Notes under the pieces: model-generated
Told to the model about the DNA's origin: nothing
The model's database searches: none
Seen by the model: the letters and a program-made list of their open reading frames with translations, nothing else
Position numbers and translations under genes: made by a program
Origin: Flavobacterium swingsii
Lineage (GTDB): Bacteria > Bacteroidota > Bacteroidia > Flavobacteriales > Flavobacteriaceae
Assembly (NCBI RefSeq): GCF_900111965.1
Contig: NZ_FOJT01000004.1
Coordinates: 248,001 to 312,000, forward strand
DNA length: 64,000 nt
Direction of reading: 5' to 3'
Shown: piece by piece, positions 52,051 through 60,538 of the stretch
How the letters are laid out: each line of letters opens with the position of its first letter
Numbering within the stretch: position 1 is the stretch's first letter

Positions 52051-54230
52051 TCAAAAATCCCAACAACCTTCAAACTGCTCAATTCATCTTCTTCCAATTC
52101 AATTGCTACATATTCTAAATCATTTGACAATGGTTTTAAAGTAATCGACTGATGACTCCATAAATCATTTTCAACATCTTTTTTACTATGATATTCTTTC
52201 ACAGTATAGCCAGAACCAAAATCTGCGTCTTGAATCGCTGTACTTTCAACCAATACGATTTTGCCTTCTCTTGAACCTCCAAAATCCTTTTTAAACAAAC
52301 AATAAGAGCCATTTGGAATGATTTTATTCATAGACTCTCCAATCACTTGACAGACAAAATAACCTTCTTTCGCACTTACACTAAAAGGCAATTCAATCCA
52401 ATCAAAATCAGAATGAATTTGTAAATTACTAAAATTTCCCGCAGCAGCAGTTATATCTACTAGAGGAACGGAATTAACGTAAGGCTTGACTTCTTCAAAA
52501 GGTAAAATTCTAAAAGGTATTTCCTTTTTGTAAGTTTCTATATTTTCTTTTAAATAATCGCGAAGTTCTTTATTACAGGCATAGATAAAGGTTCCTTTAA
52601 TACCTCTATACATGATAGTTTTATAAATATTGATTATATACGCCTTGAGGTCATCTTTATTAGGAATTCCCTTTTTTCCATTTTGGTCAAAATAAAGTTT
52701 AGGATCTATTTCTATTTTTCCAGTCGACTTATTATAATTAATTTCTCTACCAAAAATAACTCCAGTATAATTTAAATCATATCCTTGTGTAGTATGAATA
52801 CAGCCAATTTCTTTGAAAGCGTTGGGTGAATTAATCCAATCTTTATCCGTTTGATTCCACTGGAATTGCAATCCTTCTATTTCAATATCAATAGCATCTT
52901 TATTAATTTTAGATGCCCATGGCCATGAATAACCAGCTACTAACCTACTTAATCCATTTTGCTCTTCTCTTTCTCCTAATTCATTATATAAATCTTGTAG
53001 GGAATCAAAGATTAATAATTCATAACCTTTAATTTTAAAAATAGTCGTTGCATTTCTTGTCACATGAAGCAGTTGGTCTACAAAAGAAATATAATTAGTA
53101 CCACCGAGCACTCGCATTTGGGAAGTCAATTGAAGTTTTAATGTGTTGTAATCTCCCAATAATTCATCAAAATGATTTTCATTAATATCCGATGGTTTAA
53201 CTGATTGTGCTGAATCATAAAAGAAAATCTGATTTTTACTGTTGGCAAGAATCCAATCCAATTCATTACCAGTATCATCTAAACCTAGTTTTTGATTGTT
53301 TTTTCGGAAAGCTCCCATCCAACTGATATTTTTATATTGTCGTAATCTATGGGATTCATCCACAATCAATAAATCATATTTTTGATTTAATTTAAAGGTT
53401 TCCGATGGATTAATAATCATAGAAGATTTTAATCCTGGTATTTTTTTAAAAACGGCTTGCAATGACTCTCTTAAAGACGTCATCGCGATAACCAATCCAA
53501 TTTTAGCATTAGGATATTTGGATTGAAATGTCCTGATATAGTTTATTTCTTTTAATTCATCGTCATTAAATTCTTCTAAAATAGAATCTGAAACATCAGA
53601 ATACAATAACTTTATTAAATACGTTGCGAGTATTGTTTTGCCAGTACCTGCACTTCCTTTAATAAATATCCGATTGGATTCTTTTGCACACAATCCATCC
53701 AGAATATCAAGTACAGAGGCATATTGGTCTTCATTAAGGGATTTATAAGGAGAGTATTTAAAGAGTTCAGAATTTTCAATTTCTGAAAGTGACTTACTGA
53801 CAATTTTCTTATCAATAAGTTGATTCCATATTTCTTTAAAAAGGTCTTTGTATAAATCTTGTTGATAATAATTATGATTGATTAGCCCATAATTCCCATT
53901 TTGAAGCTGATAAGTTCCTTCTGAAGTGATGTATTGTATTAAATTAGATTCAATATCTAAAGTCGCTGATTTGTTGAATTTATCACTCCCGATAATTGAT
54001 ATTTTATTAAAAACACTGGCTTTTTTTGGATTAGCTAAATGATTTTTAATTCTACTGGAAGCATTTGTCGATTCACCTACATAAGCAACTCGTTCAGTAT
54101 CATTTTGAATAAAATAAACCAAAGGCCATTGGTTTCTTACCCAAGTATTTTGTTCTATTTTATGTAATGAGTCTTTATTAAAGTCATATTGTTCCGAAAC
54201 TTCTATAGATAATTCGAACGATACACTCAT
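52038..54230 (-). CDS. GIY-YIG / Schlafen-type (DUF2075) helicase / S24 peptidase fusion
   Basis: 730 residues, three modules. (1) GIY-YIG-like nuclease, about 36-100 (PLVYFIQNDTERVAYVGEST, with Arg60). (2) SF1-type ATPase of the Schlafen group 3/DUF2075 family: Walker A GSAGTGKT (192-199), Walker B LLIVDESH (287-294), LTSQMR (368-373), IHTTQGYDL (478-486), YRGIKG (541-546). (3) C-terminal S24/LexA-like peptidase: GESM with Ser633 and IIPNGSYCLF, plus Lys678 in TVKEYHSK. Start and stop overlap the MazG-like gene (ATGA). The combination suggests DNA cleavage tied to ATPase and proteolytic control, as in defence; no named system was recognised. Confidence 0.85.
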   Translation of the reverse strand: MSVSFELSIEVSEQYDFNKDSLHKIEQNTWVRNQWPLVYFIQNDTERVAYVGESTNASSRIKNHLANPKKASVFNKISIIGSDKFNKSATLDIESNLIQYITSEGTYQLQNGNYGLINHNYYQQDLYKDLFKEIWNQLIDKKIVSKSLSEIENSELFKYSPYKSLNEDQYASVLDILDGLCAKESNRIFIKGSAGTGKTILATYLIKLLYSDVSDSILEEFNDDELKEINYIRTFQSKYPNAKIGLVIAMTSLRESLQAVFKKIPGLKSSMIINPSETFKLNQKYDLLIVDESHRLRQYKNISWMGAFRKNNQKLGLDDTGNELDWILANSKNQIFFYDSAQSVKPSDINENHFDELLGDYNTLKLQLTSQMRVLGGTNYISFVDQLLHVTRNATTIFKIKGYELLIFDSLQDLYNELGEREEQNGLSRLVAGYSWPWASKINKDAIDIEIEGLQFQWNQTDKDWINSPNAFKEIGCIHTTQGYDLNYTGVIFGREINYNKSTGKIEIDPKLYFDQNGKKGIPNKDDLKAYIINIYKTIMYRGIKGTFIYACNKELRDYLKENIETYKKEIPFRILPFEEVKPYVNSVPLVDITAAAGNFSNLQIHSDFDWIELPFSVSAKEGYFVCQVIGESMNKIIPNGSYCLFKKDFGGSREGKIVLVESTAIQDADFGSGYTVKEYHSKKDVENDLWSHQSITLKPLSNDLEYVAIELEEDELSSLKVVGIFERIL

Positions 54231-54565
54231 AATTCGTTGTATTTTTTAGCAGTTCCTTTGGCTTTATCAACCGGATATTTGAGTGCGTTATTTTTAATTT
54301 TCTCAGAAATAATGTCAAAGACATCTAAATTATGTTTTTCGGCAAGTAAAAAAGAAAAAGAAAGTATATCAGCAAGTTCTTCTTTTAAACGGTCTTTATT
54401 AATATTTTCAACCTCTTCTTCTTTTTTCCATAAAAAAAGTTCGTTTAATTCCGCAGCTTCAATAGATATTGCTAATGCTAAGTTTTTAGAATCATGAAAC
54501 TGTTCCCACTCTCTATCATTTCTAAATTGAATTAGTTCCTCAACTACTTTACTATATTTATCCAT
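54227..54565 (-). CDS. MazG-like nucleotide pyrophosphohydrolase
   Basis: 112 residues. The acidic pairs are E36/E39 in SIEAAELNEL and E63/D66 in EELADILSF, the ExxE...ExxD pattern of the all-alpha NTP pyrophosphatase (MazG/dUTPase-like) superfamily. It likely hydrolyses (d)NTPs. First gene of the operon, overlapping the helicase fusion by 4 bases. Similar enzymes in defence loci deplete nucleotides; here that is inferred. Confidence 0.9.
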   Translation of the reverse strand: MDKYSKVVEELIQFRNDREWEQFHDSKNLALAISIEAAELNELFLWKKEEEVENINKDRLKEELADILSFSFLLAEKHNLDVFDIISEKIKNNALKYPVDKAKGTAKKYNEL

Positions 54566-54685
54566 ACTTAAATAACTTCTATTATATGATTCCCAAACTT
54601 ACCAATAAAAAAACTCCTACACAATCACTAAATTCAGTTAGATTACTGCACCAATCTACTTCGTGTCTTGCGATGATAAAAACAC

Positions 54686-54722
54686 ATTGTTCCACAACAA
54701 TTATAAAAAGTTGAGGAACAAT
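54686..54722. promoter_or_regulatory. Inverted repeat upstream of the MazG-helicase operon
   Basis: ATTGTTCCACAAC and GTTGAGGAACAAT (one mismatched pair) are separated by 11 bases, 121 bases before the MazG-like start. It has no T tract. It might be an operator or a hairpin; the S24 domain has no helix-turn-helix of its own, so binding by that protein is speculative. Confidence 0.45.
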
Positions 54723-54780
54723 AGAATGATAGATTGTATAATTATAATAAATTTCAATTCTGAAAAAGTTGTGGCAAAAT

Positions 54781-54809
54781 AAAAACCCAACTGAAAAGTT
54801 GGGTTTTTA
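54781..54809 (-). terminator. Terminator of the acyl-CoA dehydrogenase gene
   Basis: The stem AAAAACCCAACT / AGTTGGGTTTTT with a GAAA-type loop lies 20 bases past the stop on the minus strand. Confidence 0.88.
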
Positions 54810-54829
54810 TTTTAATGTATTTTTTTATC

Positions 54830-56008
54830 TTATTTGAAAGCTGCAATTCCAGTAATATCCATACCTGTAATTAGTAAGTGAATATCGTGAGTTCCTTCAT
54901 AAGTAATTACAGATTCTAAATTCATCATGTGACGCATGATTGAATATTCTCCAGTAATTCCCATTCCGCCTAACATTTGACGTGCTTCACGAGCAATATG
55001 TATTGCCATGTCTACGTTGTTTCTTTTTGCCATCGAGATTTGTGCAGAAGTTGCTCTTCCTTCATTTCTCAAAACTCCAAGTCTCCAAGTTAGTAATTGT
55101 GCTTTGGTGATTTCGGTAATCATTTCAGCTAATTTCTTTTGTTGCAATTGTGTTCCAGCAATTGGTTTGTCAAACTGAATACGCTCTTTTGCATAACGCA
55201 AAGCCGTATCATAACAATCCATAGCAGCTCCAATTGCTCCCCAAGCGATTCCGTAACGCGCTGAATCAAGACAACCAAGTGGCGCTCCTAATCCAGATTT
55301 GTTAGGTAATAAGTTGGTTTTAGGAACTTTTACATTGTCAAAAATTAATTCTCCAGTCGAAGAAGCTCTTAGTGACCATTTGTTATGTGTTTCTGGAGTG
55401 GTAAACCCTTCCATTCCTCTTTCTACGATTAATCCGTGAATTCTTCCTGTTTCGTCTTTTGCCCAAACTACTGCAATATCAGCAAATGGTGCATTCGAAA
55501 TCCACATTTTAGCACCGTTCAATAAATAATGGTCGCCCATGTCTTTAAAGTTGGTAATCATGCTTCCTGGATCAGATCCGTAGTTTGGTTCTGTCAATCC
55601 GAAACAACCAATGAATTCTCCGGTAGCTAATTTTGGTAAAAAACGCATTCTTTGTTCTTCGTTTCCGTATTTCCAAATTGGATACATCACTAAAGAAGAT
55701 TGTACTGATGAAGTAGAACGAACACCTGAATCACCACGCTCAATTTCTTGCATGATTAATCCGTAAGAAATTTGGTCTAATCCAGCACCGCCATATTCTA
55801 CAGGAATATATGGTCCAAAACCACCAATTTCCGCCAAACCTTTTACAAGTTGTTTTGGAAATTCTGCTTTTTGAGCATATTCTTCAATAATTGGAGATAC
55901 TTCTTTCTTAACCCATGCACGAGCTGAGTCACGCACTAATTTATGTTCGTCAGACAATAAGTCGTCTAATAAGTAATAATCAGGAGATTGGAATAAATCT
56001 GGTTTCAT
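54830..56008 (-). CDS. Acyl-CoA dehydrogenase (glutaryl-CoA dehydrogenase-like)
   Basis: 392 residues. CFGLTEPNYGSDPGSM (about 133-148) binds FAD, IQFDKPIAGTQLQQKKLA follows, and the catalytic base Glu lies in ITYEGTHDIHLLITG near 376. The layout and TYEGTHDIH match the glutaryl-CoA dehydrogenase branch, which oxidises and decarboxylates glutaryl-CoA in lysine breakdown. The exact substrate should be regarded as likely only. Cytoplasmic flavoprotein; single gene. Confidence 0.93.
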   Translation of the reverse strand: MKPDLFQSPDYYLLDDLLSDEHKLVRDSARAWVKKEVSPIIEEYAQKAEFPKQLVKGLAEIGGFGPYIPVEYGGAGLDQISYGLIMQEIERGDSGVRSTSSVQSSLVMYPIWKYGNEEQRMRFLPKLATGEFIGCFGLTEPNYGSDPGSMITNFKDMGDHYLLNGAKMWISNAPFADIAVVWAKDETGRIHGLIVERGMEGFTTPETHNKWSLRASSTGELIFDNVKVPKTNLLPNKSGLGAPLGCLDSARYGIAWGAIGAAMDCYDTALRYAKERIQFDKPIAGTQLQQKKLAEMITEITKAQLLTWRLGVLRNEGRATSAQISMAKRNNVDMAIHIAREARQMLGGMGITGEYSIMRHMMNLESVITYEGTHDIHLLITGMDITGIAAFK

Positions 56009-56111
56009 TTTAATGGTTTTTTAAATCGATGCAAATTTACAAAAACAAATATGACAAATCAATGAAGAAATGTTATAAATTTTAATTTGCCAATGGATAG
56101 TTTTTGAGGTA

Positions 56112-56684
56112 TTAATTATTCAGAAAAGCTTTAACCAATTCATAAGCATCTACTTTTGCGACATCTAAATCATAATTTTTGATGATTTTGTCAAATTGTG
56201 GAGCTGTTGCTAGTTCGACCGATGCTTTTGCAATACGCATATTTATTTTTTCTTCGCTTTCGGTAGAGCGTTTTTTGAGACGAATTTTCAACTCATCAAT
56301 ACTTGGTGGTTTCACAAAAACGGCTAATGTTTCTTCTTGAAATTTTGATTTTATTCGCAATCCGCCAGAAACATCAATATCAAAAATCACATTTTTTCCT
56401 TTTGCCCAAATTCGTTCGACTTCGCTTTTTAGTGTTCCGTAAAAATTATCACGGTATACTTCTTCCCATTCTACAAATTCCTCGGCTTTGATGTGTTTTT
56501 TGAAATCTTCGAGCGAAATAAAATAATAATCTTTTCCGTTTACTTCTTCGCCTCTGGCTTCACGAGTCGTACAAGAAACAGAAAATTCTAAGTTTAAATC
56601 TTCTTGTTTTAATAAATGCCTAACTATGGTTGTTTTTCCAGAGCCTGACGGGGCTGAGAATACGAGTAATTTGCCTTTGTTCAT
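56112..56684 (-). CDS. gmk: Guanylate kinase
   Basis: 190 residues. The P-loop is SAPSGSGKTT (9-18); SCTTREARGEEVNGKDYYF (GMP-binding) and VIFDIDVSGG follow. It phosphorylates GMP to GDP. It follows MepB and YicC on the same strand with short gaps (21 and 14 bases). Confidence 0.97.
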   Translation of the reverse strand: MNKGKLLVFSAPSGSGKTTIVRHLLKQEDLNLEFSVSCTTREARGEEVNGKDYYFISLEDFKKHIKAEEFVEWEEVYRDNFYGTLKSEVERIWAKGKNVIFDIDVSGGLRIKSKFQEETLAVFVKPPSIDELKIRLKKRSTESEEKINMRIAKASVELATAPQFDKIIKNYDLDVAKVDAYELVKAFLNN

Positions 56685-56705
56685 TGTATGTTTTTTATTT
56701 ACGGT

Positions 56706-57203
56706 CTATTGAAAATAAAGTGTTTTAGCTTGATTAATATTTATTATTTTATCAAAAGGAATTTCTAAAAAATAAGCCAATTGCCATTTTTGCGTTTTTT
56801 GAGCCTGTTTGTTTTCTGTTTTATCCCAAGGAGGATAAACTCGAATGGCTCTCTTTCCTTCTTTTTTGTCTGAGACAATTCCTTTTTCTATTAAAACTGA
56901 TTTTGGAAACACGAATTGACCAAATCGTTTTTCTGTTTTTACATTTATTACAAATAAATCAATAGTATCAGTAATTTCGAAAGGTTCAATAGGATCTTTA
57001 TCTTTTTTTCGTTTCCATAAAGTTACAAATTGACCAACTTTAGTTGGCGTAATTTTTGCTTGACGAAACAAAACTTTTAGATTATTAATCTCAAATCGAT
57101 GTGCAGAGTATTCTGAACTTTCTTTTTCGATTTCAATATTTGATAATTCAAAACTGCATTGATCGTAAAGTGAGTTTTTGGTATCAATTAAAATTGAATT
57201 CAT
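56706..57203 (-). CDS. MepB family protein
   Basis: 165 residues. YSAHRFEINNLKVLFRQAKITPTKVGQFVTLWKR (positions about 32-65) and FGQFVFPKSVLIEKGIVS with RVYPPWD match MepB (named from the Staphylococcus mepRAB operon; function unclear). It lies between YicC and gmk, 14 and 21 bases from each; from memory these two are usually adjacent, so MepB may be an insertion. Confidence 0.88.
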   Translation of the reverse strand: MNSILIDTKNSLYDQCSFELSNIEIEKESSEYSAHRFEINNLKVLFRQAKITPTKVGQFVTLWKRKKDKDPIEPFEITDTIDLFVINVKTEKRFGQFVFPKSVLIEKGIVSDKKEGKRAIRVYPPWDKTENKQAQKTQKWQLAYFLEIPFDKIININQAKTLYFQ

Positions 57204-57217
57204 ATAAATCTATTTAT

Positions 57218-58078
57218 CTAAAGAACGTTTAAAACCTGTTCTTTAATTTTTTCCAACTCATCTTTCATCATTACCACCAATTTTTGCATTCCAGCATGGT
57301 TAGATTTTGAACCTAATGTATTTATTTCTCTTCCCATTTCTTGGGTAATGAATCCTAATTTTCTTCCGTTAGCTTCGCTCCCAGCAATAGTTTCCAAAAA
57401 GTAATCTAAATGGTTGTTTAGACGAACTCTTTCTTCGGTTACATCTAGCTTTTCTAAATAATAAATGAGTTCTTGCTCGAATCTGTTTTCATCAACATTT
57501 ACTTTTAGTTCGGTAATTGCTGTTTGTAATTTGTCTTTTATGTTTTGAATTCTTTCTGGATCTAATGCAATAGCATCGCTTAAATACTGGCGAATATTAG
57601 CTATTCGTAACGAGAATTCTTTTTCTAAAGATAATCCTTCCGCTTGACGAAAATTTAATATGTTATTTAATGCTTCAACGATTACTTTCTGAATTTCTTT
57701 CCACTCGTTTTCGTCTATTTCGTCACGTTCTGTTTTTAATGCATCAGGCATTCTGACTGCCATTTTCATTAGTTCAGTTTCATCAGCATCAGCTAAAATA
57801 GCACGCATTTGACTAATATATGCTTTTACGATTGGAGCATTTACTTTGGTCGATGTTTCTTCGCCAGTCACTTCGATAAATAACGAAAAATCGATTTTTC
57901 CTCGTTCTAATTGTTGTGCGATTTGGTTGCGTAAACCCAATTCCATCTCACGGTACACTGATGGCATTCTTGTATTTAAATCTAAACCTTTACTGTTTAA
58001 AGATTTTACTTCGACTGTTATTTTTTTTGTTGGTAATTGCAAAGAAGCTTTCCCAAAACCGGTCATGGATTGTATCAT
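57218..58078 (-). CDS. yicC: YicC/YloC family endoribonuclease
   Basis: 286 residues. It begins IQSMTGFGKASLQLPTKKITVEVKSLNSKGLDL, the YicC signature (N-terminal YicC domain), and ends with the DUF1732 domain (FITQEMGREINTLGSKSN, about 243-260). Family members cleave RNA. First gene of the yicC-mepB-gmk run. Confidence 0.93.
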   Translation of the reverse strand: MIQSMTGFGKASLQLPTKKITVEVKSLNSKGLDLNTRMPSVYREMELGLRNQIAQQLERGKIDFSLFIEVTGEETSTKVNAPIVKAYISQMRAILADADETELMKMAVRMPDALKTERDEIDENEWKEIQKVIVEALNNILNFRQAEGLSLEKEFSLRIANIRQYLSDAIALDPERIQNIKDKLQTAITELKVNVDENRFEQELIYYLEKLDVTEERVRLNNHLDYFLETIAGSEANGRKLGFITQEMGREINTLGSKSNHAGMQKLVVMMKDELEKIKEQVLNVL

Positions 58079-58113
58079 ATATAAAATTGTAATAGCTACA
58101 AATGTATTGAAAA

Positions 58114-58145
58114 TTTAGGATTTTAGGATTTAGGATTTAGGATTT
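58114..58145. repeat. Heptamer-type tandem array at the end of the transporter gene
   Basis: Units TTTAGGA, TTTTAGGA, TTTAGGA, TTTAGGA run through the stop codon of the DMT transporter, which is taken from within the array. Confidence 0.65.
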
Positions 58146-59018
58146 CTTCTGAGTTACGAGATAAACGCCCGAAAAAATCAATATTGCAGAACCTATTTTT
58201 ATTGCATTCAATTCGTCTTTTCCTAAACCAATGGCAAAAATTGTTGCGAATAAAGGTTGTAAATAAATGAAAACGGCAACTGTTGTAGGTTTGAGTTCTT
58301 TCATAGAAAGTAAATTCAATAAATAAGTCAAGAAAGTTGAAAATATCACGACAAAACCTATTTTCCAAAAAATGTCAATAGGAACATTCGACCAATTTAC
58401 AGCTTGGAATTCATTGAATCCGAAAGGTAAAACCATTAAATAACCAAACAGATAAATCCATTTTACAAACGAGAAAGCGCTGTATTTATCCATTAATTTT
58501 TTAACGATAATCAGATAAAATCCGTAAGAAACAGCGTTGATAAAAACCAATAAATTTCCCAAACCTGCTTTTGGGGCATTATTCATCGATTTTCCGTACA
58601 AAATGAGAAATAATGTTCCTGCTAATCCTAAGATAATACCTAGAATTTTTCTGGTTTTCATTCTTTCTTTTATCAAAACAGCAGACAAAACTAACACAAT
58701 CATGGGCGTTGTAACCATGATTACGGCTCCCATAATGGGCGATGTGTAACTTAATCCTTTAAAAAAAGTAAGCATGTTGAGTGCCACGCCAAAAAATGCA
58801 GCGGCTATAATTCTAGGGAAATCCCCTTTTTCGATTTTTTCTGTTTTAATAAACAAAGAAATTATCCAAAAAAGTAAGGTTGTACCGCCAACTCGAAGTA
58901 AAATAAAGCCAAAAGCATCTATGTATTTTGGCATAACATCTTTAGCAATCGTAAAGGTTACACCGTATATTATAGAGACAATTGTTGCGCCAATAAGCGC
59001 GAGATTTCTTTTAGACAC
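58137..59018 (-). CDS. EamA/DMT family transporter
   Basis: 293 residues, about ten transmembrane segments in two EamA repeats (first near 5-140, for example GVTFTIAKDVMPKY; second near 150-290, for example PTTVAVFIYLQPLFATIFA). The substrate (metabolite exporter) is unknown. It overlaps the ArsC-like gene by 8 bases and its stop is within a heptamer array. Confidence 0.9.
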   Translation of the reverse strand: MSKRNLALIGATIVSIIYGVTFTIAKDVMPKYIDAFGFILLRVGGTTLLFWIISLFIKTEKIEKGDFPRIIAAAFFGVALNMLTFFKGLSYTSPIMGAVIMVTTPMIVLVLSAVLIKERMKTRKILGIILGLAGTLFLILYGKSMNNAPKAGLGNLLVFINAVSYGFYLIIVKKLMDKYSAFSFVKWIYLFGYLMVLPFGFNEFQAVNWSNVPIDIFWKIGFVVIFSTFLTYLLNLLSMKELKPTTVAVFIYLQPLFATIFAIGLGKDELNAIKIGSAILIFSGVYLVTQKKS

Positions 59019-59367
59019 TTGTCATGGCTTTCGTTAACTTCAGAATGTTGGGTTGTGTGTTTCCAATGTAAATTTCATTATTAAGAATAACGACTGGGCG
59101 ACTCAAAAAGGTGTAATGTTCCAAAAGATATTTTTTATAATCAGCTTCGGTTAGATTTTTGTTTTTCAAATCCATCGATTTGTATAATTGGGCTTTCTTA
59201 CTGAAAAGTGCTTCATAACTTCCCGAAAGTTGGTACATTTCTTCTAAATCTGCTTCCGAAATTGGATTCTGACGAATATCTATGTAAGTTAATTTATTCG
59301 CATTAGGTAAAGTTTTTATAATTTTTCGGCACGTGTCGCAAGAAGCGAGATAATATATTTTGTCCAT
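59011..59367 (-). CDS. ArsC/Spx-like thioredoxin-fold protein
   Basis: 118 residues from MDKIYYLASCDTCRKIIK (Cys10 and Cys13, CxxC), then YIDIRQNPISEADLEEMYQL and LSRPVVILNNEIYIGN. It is an ArsC-family thioredoxin-fold protein; the CxxC form is typical of uncharacterised arsenate-reductase-like members rather than proven arsenate reductases. It is coupled to the DMT transporter gene downstream. Confidence 0.88.
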   Translation of the reverse strand: MDKIYYLASCDTCRKIIKTLPNANKLTYIDIRQNPISEADLEEMYQLSGSYEALFSKKAQLYKSMDLKNKNLTEADYKKYLLEHYTFLSRPVVILNNEIYIGNTQPNILKLTKAMTSV

Positions 59368-59465
59368 TATTTGGGTTTTTATCAATTTCATTTGCAAAAA
59401 TACGGTTTTAGTCAAAATAGATTCAATTTAAATGCAATCGAAGTACAGATATTAATTTTTCTCAG

Positions 59466-59473
59466 TATTTTTG
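59466..59473 (+). promoter_or_regulatory. -7 box of the thioesterase gene
   Basis: TATTTTTG fits TAnnTTTG, 17 bases before the ATG at 59491. Confidence 0.5.
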
Positions 59474-59490
59474 AATAAACTTTACAAGCA

Positions 59491-59928
59491 ATGAGTGTTT
59501 TTACAAAAGAAATTTCCATTCGGTGGTCGGATTTAGACCCGAATTTTCATATGCGTCATAGTGTGTTTTACGATTTTGGTGCCCAGCATCGTATTGAGAT
59601 TCTGGAACAACAGGGTTTAACGATGAAAATCATGCAACAACAACATTTTGGTCCAATAATCTTTCGAGAAGAATGTGTTTTTCGAAAAGAAATTCGTTTG
59701 GGCGATACGATTTTAATCAGTACCAAAGTCGGAAAACTGAAAGAGGATGCTTCCCGATGGACCATCATTCACGAGTTAAGGAATGGTGAAGGAGCAATTT
59801 GCGCAATTTTAACTATTGATGGAGCTTGGATGGACACGAAATTGAGAAAATTGGCGCAGCCGACACCGGAAATTGTTCAGCAGGTCATGAATTCATTTCC
59901 AAAAACCGAAGATTTTATAATTTTATAA
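59491..59928 (+). CDS. Acyl-CoA thioesterase (hotdog fold)
   Basis: 145 residues. IRWSDLDPNFHMRHSVFYDFG (about 9-29) is the 4HBT/YbgC-type active-site region, D17 being the likely nucleophile or base. The substrate is unknown. It is followed by DinB after 9 bases on the same strand. Confidence 0.88.
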   Translation: MSVFTKEISIRWSDLDPNFHMRHSVFYDFGAQHRIEILEQQGLTMKIMQQQHFGPIIFREECVFRKEIRLGDTILISTKVGKLKEDASRWTIIHELRNGEGAICAILTIDGAWMDTKLRKLAQPTPEIVQQVMNSFPKTEDFIIL

Positions 59929-59937
59929 ATAAAACCC

Positions 59938-60393
59938 ATGCAATCAACTTTTGAAATTAACAAAACCAGTAGAAACCTATTATTACAGTTTCTAGAAAAC
60001 CATTCTTTAGCACAATTAAATAAAATCCCAGAAGGATTTGCCAACAATATTATTTGGAATATTGGTCATATCGTAACCGTACAGCAAATGTTGGTTTACA
60101 AATTGTCTGGATTAGGTATGATGATTTCGGACGAAATGGTCGATACTTACAAAAAAGGAACAAAACCAGAAAGAGAAATTAAGCAAGAAGAAGTAGATGA
60201 AATAAAAAAACTGTTATTTTCAACTTTAGAACAAACAAAAGAAGATTTTGCAAACGACATTTTCGATGAATATATGGAATTCACAACAGGCGTAGGTTTT
60301 ACCATCAAAAACGCAAAATCCGCAGTAGAATTTAATAATTACCACGAAGCATTGCATACAGGAATCATGATGCAGATTAAGAAATTTATTTAG
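59938..60393 (+). CDS. DinB family protein
   Basis: 151 residues, four-helix bundle of the DinB/YfiT group. The metal-binding His are visible in WNIGHIVTVQQML (H near 44) and NYHEALHTGIMM (H near 135 and 139). Members act as thiol-dependent enzymes or stress proteins; the role here is unknown. Its stop codon lies in dispersed repeat copy 4. Confidence 0.88.
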   Translation: MQSTFEINKTSRNLLLQFLENHSLAQLNKIPEGFANNIIWNIGHIVTVQQMLVYKLSGLGMMISDEMVDTYKKGTKPEREIKQEEVDEIKKLLFSTLEQTKEDFANDIFDEYMEFTTGVGFTIKNAKSAVEFNNYHEALHTGIMMQIKKFI

Positions 60394-60474
60394 GAGCTAT
60401 TCCTGCTATCCGTTGCAATCTTTTATTTTTTAAAGAAAAAAACAAAAGGATTTCCACTGCTATCAGGGCTAAAA
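60391..60474 (-). repeat. Dispersed intergenic repeat, copy 4 (reversed)
   Basis: Begins TAGGAGCTATTCCTGCTATC and ends CACTGCTATCAGGGCTAAAA; its first bases form the stop codon of DinB. Confidence 0.8.
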
Positions 60475-60511
60475 AATCGTTAAACTTCATAATTTTCCTA
60501 AGAATAAAAAG

Positions 60512-60519
60512 TAAATTTG
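60512..60519 (+). promoter_or_regulatory. -7 box of the cystathionine gamma-synthase gene
   Basis: TAAATTTG fits TAnnTTTG, 19 bases before the ATG. Confidence 0.55.
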
Positions 60520-60538
60520 CCATTCAAAAATTAATAAG

